Part shown: one piece after another, positions 61,678 to 64,000 of the stretch
How positions within the stretch are numbered: position 1 is the stretch's first letter
Layout: every line of letters begins with the position of its first letter
Source of the DNA: Steroidobacteraceae bacterium
GTDB taxonomy: Bacteria; Pseudomonadota; Gammaproteobacteria; Steroidobacterales; Steroidobacteraceae
Direction: 5' to 3'
Assembly (NCBI GenBank): GCA_027531255.1
Contig: JAPZRU010000006.1
Coordinates: 186,001-250,000 of the forward strand
Length of the DNA: 64,000 nucleotides
The notes under the pieces: generated by a model
Told to the model about the DNA's origin: nothing
What the model saw: the letters and a program-made list of their open reading frames with translations, nothing else
The model's database searches: none
Position numbers and translations under genes: made by a program

Positions 61678-62204
61678 GGCTGGCCTCCCGCGGCGAGCGG
61701 CGCGTCGCCGAGCGAGATCTGCGGGAACAGTTCGCCGCGCGCCGGGCGCCCGTCGAGCGTGCCTTCGAAGCTGCGCACGGCGTCCATCACCTGCACGATG
61801 GTGTCGTAGGGCACGTCCGGCTCGAGCAGCAGCGTGGCGGTCCGCAGGTCGGGGAACTGCGCCTTCACGCGGCTCAGGTACGCCGAGAGCCCCTCGTAGT
61901 CGTACCCGGCCGCGGTGTTGGGCAGCTGCGTCAGCGGTCCCGTGTTCTTGTCCTGCACCACCAGCGACTGCGCACGCACCACGACCTCGAGCTCGAGGTT
62001 GCGCGGCAGGTCGAGCGGCTGCTCCATGCTGGCGGCCGGCAGGTCGAGCTCCACGATGCTGGTCTTCGAGAAGACCGCCGTGAAGATCAGGAAGAACAGG
62101 AGCACGACGAAGATGTCGATCATCGGCACGATGTTCAGGTCGTTCCGACCCTTGTAGCGCGCGTGATTGCGCGCCTGCCGGCGTGCAATCGCGGAGCCGC
62201 TCAT
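61674..62204 (-). CDS. ExbD/TolR-family protein 1
   Basis: A 176-residue ExbD/TolR-type protein: short basic N-terminus (RNHARYKGRNDLNIVPMID), a membrane helix with the conserved Asp (MIDIFVVLLFFLIFTAVF), and a periplasmic domain. Overlaps the ExbB-like gene upstream and the second ExbD downstream by four bases each. Two ExbDs in a row suggest a hetero-assembly around one MotA/TolQ-type channel. Confidence 0.9.
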   Translation of the reverse strand: MSGSAIARRQARNHARYKGRNDLNIVPMIDIFVVLLFFLIFTAVFSKTSIVELDLPAASMEQPLDLPRNLELEVVVRAQSLVVQDKNTGPLTQLPNTAAGYDYEGLSAYLSRVKAQFPDLRTATLLLEPDVPYDTIVQVMDAVRSFEGTLDGRPARGELFPQISLGDAPLAAGGQP

Positions 62205-62911
62205 GCGCGGGCGCCCCGGATCTCCGGCGCCGCGGACGCGCCGCTACGGGCCGCCGCGGCTGCCGCCGCCTGCGACTCGGGGTCGGCGCGACGCTCGCTC
62301 AACGAGTTCAGGAACTTCACGGTCGCGACCTCGAGGCTGTCCACGATGTTCGTGGTCTTGGTCTCGAGGAACAGGTGCGCGAGCAGCAGCGTGATCGCCA
62401 CCAACAGGCCGAGCGCGGTGTTGTTCATCGCGACCGAGATGCTCGCCGACAGCAGGCTGGCCTTCTCGGCCGGGTTGGCCGTGGCCACCGCCGCGAACGC
62501 GTTGATGAGGCCGAGCACGGTGCCGAACAGGCCGAACAGCAGCGCGATGTTCGCGAGCGAGGCCAGGTAGTGCGTGCGCTTCTCGAGGCGCGGGATCACC
62601 TCGACGAGGCTCTCCTCCATCGCCTTCTCGATGTCGTCGCGACGCTTCGCGGTCTGGATCCGGCTCATGCCGTAGCGCATCACCTGCGCGAGCGCGGTGT
62701 CGGAGTCCTGGGCGACGTTCATCGCCTGGCGGAAATTGCCGGCCTCGAACAGCGGCTGCAGTTCGTCCCAGAAGCGCTTGTTGCCGCTTCCCGACTTCTG
62801 CAGGTACACGAAGCGCTCCACGGCGATGACCACGCCGATGACCCAGATCAGCGTGGTCGGGTAGAGGAACACTCCACCCTGCTTGTAGAAGTTGACGATG
62901 AGATCGAACAT
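62201..62911 (-). CDS. MotA/TolQ/ExbB proton-channel family protein
   Basis: A 236-residue protein of the ExbB/TolQ group with three membrane helices: one near the N-terminus (GVFLYPTTLIWVIGVVIAVERFVYLQK) and two late (LASLANIALLFGLFGTVLGLINAF and NNTALGLLVAITLLLAHLFL). It should form the proton channel with the ExbD-like proteins and energise the TonB-like protein. It is preceded by 80 bases after the secreted-protein gene. Confidence 0.93.
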   Translation of the reverse strand: MFDLIVNFYKQGGVFLYPTTLIWVIGVVIAVERFVYLQKSGSGNKRFWDELQPLFEAGNFRQAMNVAQDSDTALAQVMRYGMSRIQTAKRRDDIEKAMEESLVEVIPRLEKRTHYLASLANIALLFGLFGTVLGLINAFAAVATANPAEKASLLSASISVAMNNTALGLLVAITLLLAHLFLETKTTNIVDSLEVATVKFLNSLSERRADPESQAAAAAAARSGASAAPEIRGARA

Positions 62912-62991
62912 TGGGGGCTCCCTGGCAACCTGCTCGTACGTCCGGTCGAGGCCGGGCGATTTGACCTAACGAATGTGACGGAATCCGTGGC

Positions 62992-63489
62992 TCACTTCTC
63001 AGCGCGCGACGCACTGCCCGCTTCGGACGGCTGCGCATTCGCATTCGTGACGGGCGTCGCGGCCCGGGGCCGGTCGGGACCGAGCGCCCCGTAGTACTCG
63101 ACCTCGCGCCGGAACACCTCGCGGTCCACCGGCTGCAGCGCCTCGTCGATCAGGCTGTTGACCGGCTTGCCGACCAGGTCGCCGATGTCCGAACGCTTCC
63201 ACGGCACCACCACCATCACCTTCGGCAGCTCGCGGTTGCCGGTGATCTCCGTGGTGTCGAGATCGAGCCGGTCGATCGCGCGGGCACCGGCGCGCGGCGT
63301 GCGCGCCTGGCCCGCAGGCTCCGCTCGACTGGATCGCGACGCGTCGACCGGGGTCGCCGGCGCGGCAGCCGTGCGCGCGGCCGCGGCGGCGGCAGGTGCC
63401 ACGGCCGGTTCGGTCGACTGGGCCTGCACGGTGCACGCTGCCAGCATCGCGGCGAGCGCGACGCCTCCGTGAGCGATACGGTTCGTCAT
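62992..63489 (-). CDS. Secreted hypothetical protein of the TonB cluster
   Basis: A 165-residue protein with a signal peptide (GVALAAMLAACTVQAQS; the AAC could also be read as a lipobox), then a long Ala/Pro-rich linker, then a small domain (DRLDLDTTEITGNRELPKVMVVVPWKRSDIGDLVGKPVNSLIDEALQPVDREVFRREVEYY). No named family is recognised. Such short secreted proteins occur next to TPR and ExbB genes in this kind of operon. It overlaps the TPR stop by four bases, so it is coupled to it. Confidence 0.75.
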   Translation of the reverse strand: MTNRIAHGGVALAAMLAACTVQAQSTEPAVAPAAAAAARTAAAPATPVDASRSSRAEPAGQARTPRAGARAIDRLDLDTTEITGNRELPKVMVVVPWKRSDIGDLVGKPVNSLIDEALQPVDREVFRREVEYYGALGPDRPRAATPVTNANAQPSEAGSASRAEK

Positions 63490-64000
63490 GCGCCCTCCTC
63501 CGCCGCCGCCGACTGCGCGGTGCGGGCATTGCTGCCCAGTCGTTGGCGCAGCTCCGCGATCCAGGCCGACATCTGCTTGTCCTCGCCGCCGCGCAGCGCC
63601 AGCGCTGTCTCGTAGTGCTCGAGTGCCGCGCCCGGCCGCTGCAGGTAGAGGTCGAGCAGCACGCCGAGGTTCCGGTGCGTGCGCCCGGACTGCGGATCGA
63701 GTTCCAGCGCGCGGCGATAGGCGCGCTCCGCGTCCGCGAAGCGGCCGAGTTCGCGGTAGACCCTGCCGAGCTGCGCGTGCGCGGCGGCGCTGTCCGGGTT
63801 GCGGCGCACCGCCTCCGCGAGCGCGGCCTCCGCCTCGGTCCACCGGCCCGCCCGCGACAGGAGCACCCCGAGGTTGACGGACGCGCCGGCGAACGCGGCG
63901 TGCTCGGCGGCAATCCCGGCGAACGCCGCCTCCGCCGCCGCGGCATTGCCGCCCTCGGCGCTCGCGACCGCGTCGGCGAAGCGCGCGACGAGCGCCGGCG
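63486..64000 (-). CDS. TPR-repeat protein (5' end beyond the window)
   Basis: The visible 171 codons are open to the edge of the window. They contain repeated TPR units: ASVNLGVLLSRAGRWTEAEAALAEAVRRNPDSAAAHAQLGRVYRELGRFADAERAYRRALELDPQSGRTHRNLGVLL, in the classic 34-residue spacing with the W-LG-Y...A-F...A...P pattern. The N-terminus lies outside. It heads, or nearly heads, the TonB-system operon and may act as a scaffold. Confidence 0.85.
   Translation of the reverse strand, partial: PALVARFADAVASAEGGNAAAAEAAFAGIAAEHAAFAGASVNLGVLLSRAGRWTEAEAALAEAVRRNPDSAAAHAQLGRVYRELGRFADAERAYRRALELDPQSGRTHRNLGVLLDLYLQRPGAALEHYETALALRGGEDKQMSAWIAELRQRLGSNARTAQSAAAEEGA

Overview
The window is about 64 kb of very GC-rich DNA (roughly 70% by eye) packed with catabolic genes, TonB-dependent receptors (TBDRs) and a TonB/ExbB/ExbD system. 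This suggests a Gram-negative proteobacterium, most likely a high-GC gammaproteobacterium of the Nevskiales/Steroidobacter/Xanthomonadales kind. That placement is inferred from gene content and receptor style; no rRNA or tRNA gene was seen. No CRISPR array, IS element or prophage was seen.

Left part (1-22 kb). A sarcosine oxidase operon (soxB-soxA-soxG, with no soxD between B and A) runs directly into a Tat-exported gamma-glutamyltransferase-like gene. Next come a decayed TBDR remnant, a sodium/neurotransmitter-type symporter, a DUF885 lipoprotein, a Dps ferritin, a type II NADH dehydrogenase, an OppA-type lipoprotein, a cyclic-nucleotide-binding protein, a hybrid histidine kinase overlapping a DUF4404 gene, Hsp20, a LOG-family protein with an 11-base C tract in front of its start codon, and an unrecognised membrane protein.

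Regulon A (about 21.1-37.2 kb). A LacI-family regulator (27353-28402) lies inside a block that appears to share one operator, TTGCATCCGAAGTACAA and close variants. I found five copies (24623, 24847, 30103, 33821, 33900), all in divergent promoter regions and several with TTGCAT doubling as the -35 box. They front a TBDR with a tandem SnoaL-like protein, a HisD/HpsN-like dehydrogenase with a second tandem SnoaL-like protein, an SSS symporter, an alpha/beta hydrolase with a MetE/epoxyalkane-CoM-transferase-like enzyme and an HpcH/HpaI aldolase, an amidohydrolase, and a bicupin with an SDR and an L-serine dehydratase. Together they read as outer-membrane uptake, inner-membrane uptake and breakdown of one unidentified substrate to pyruvate-level products.

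Middle (37.2-41.6 kb). An OprB-like porin with a translationally coupled 61-residue ORF, and phosphoenolpyruvate carboxylase.

Regulon B (about 41.8-57.6 kb). A GntR/UTRA regulator (53735-54529) is surrounded by a second palindrome, TTGTCCGGACAA. Copies lie before a TBDR (41824, imperfect), a nitroreductase plus EamA transporter (45386), a five-gene operon MmgE/PrpD - NMN-adenylyltransferase-like - ApgM-like - acyl-CoA dehydrogenase - SelD (52808), and the divergent GntR / MaoC promoter (54590). MaoC hydratase, acyl-CoA dehydrogenase, CaiB CoA-transferase and CoA-ester lyase resemble an itaconate/C5-dicarboxylate CoA pathway. The presence of selD in this operon is unusual.

Right end (57.7-64 kb). 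An isoprenylcysteine-type methyltransferase, a second CaiB transferase, a DksA-type zinc protein, and an operon of TPR protein, secreted protein, ExbB/TolQ-like, two ExbD-like and a TonB-like protein, which could energise the TBDRs.
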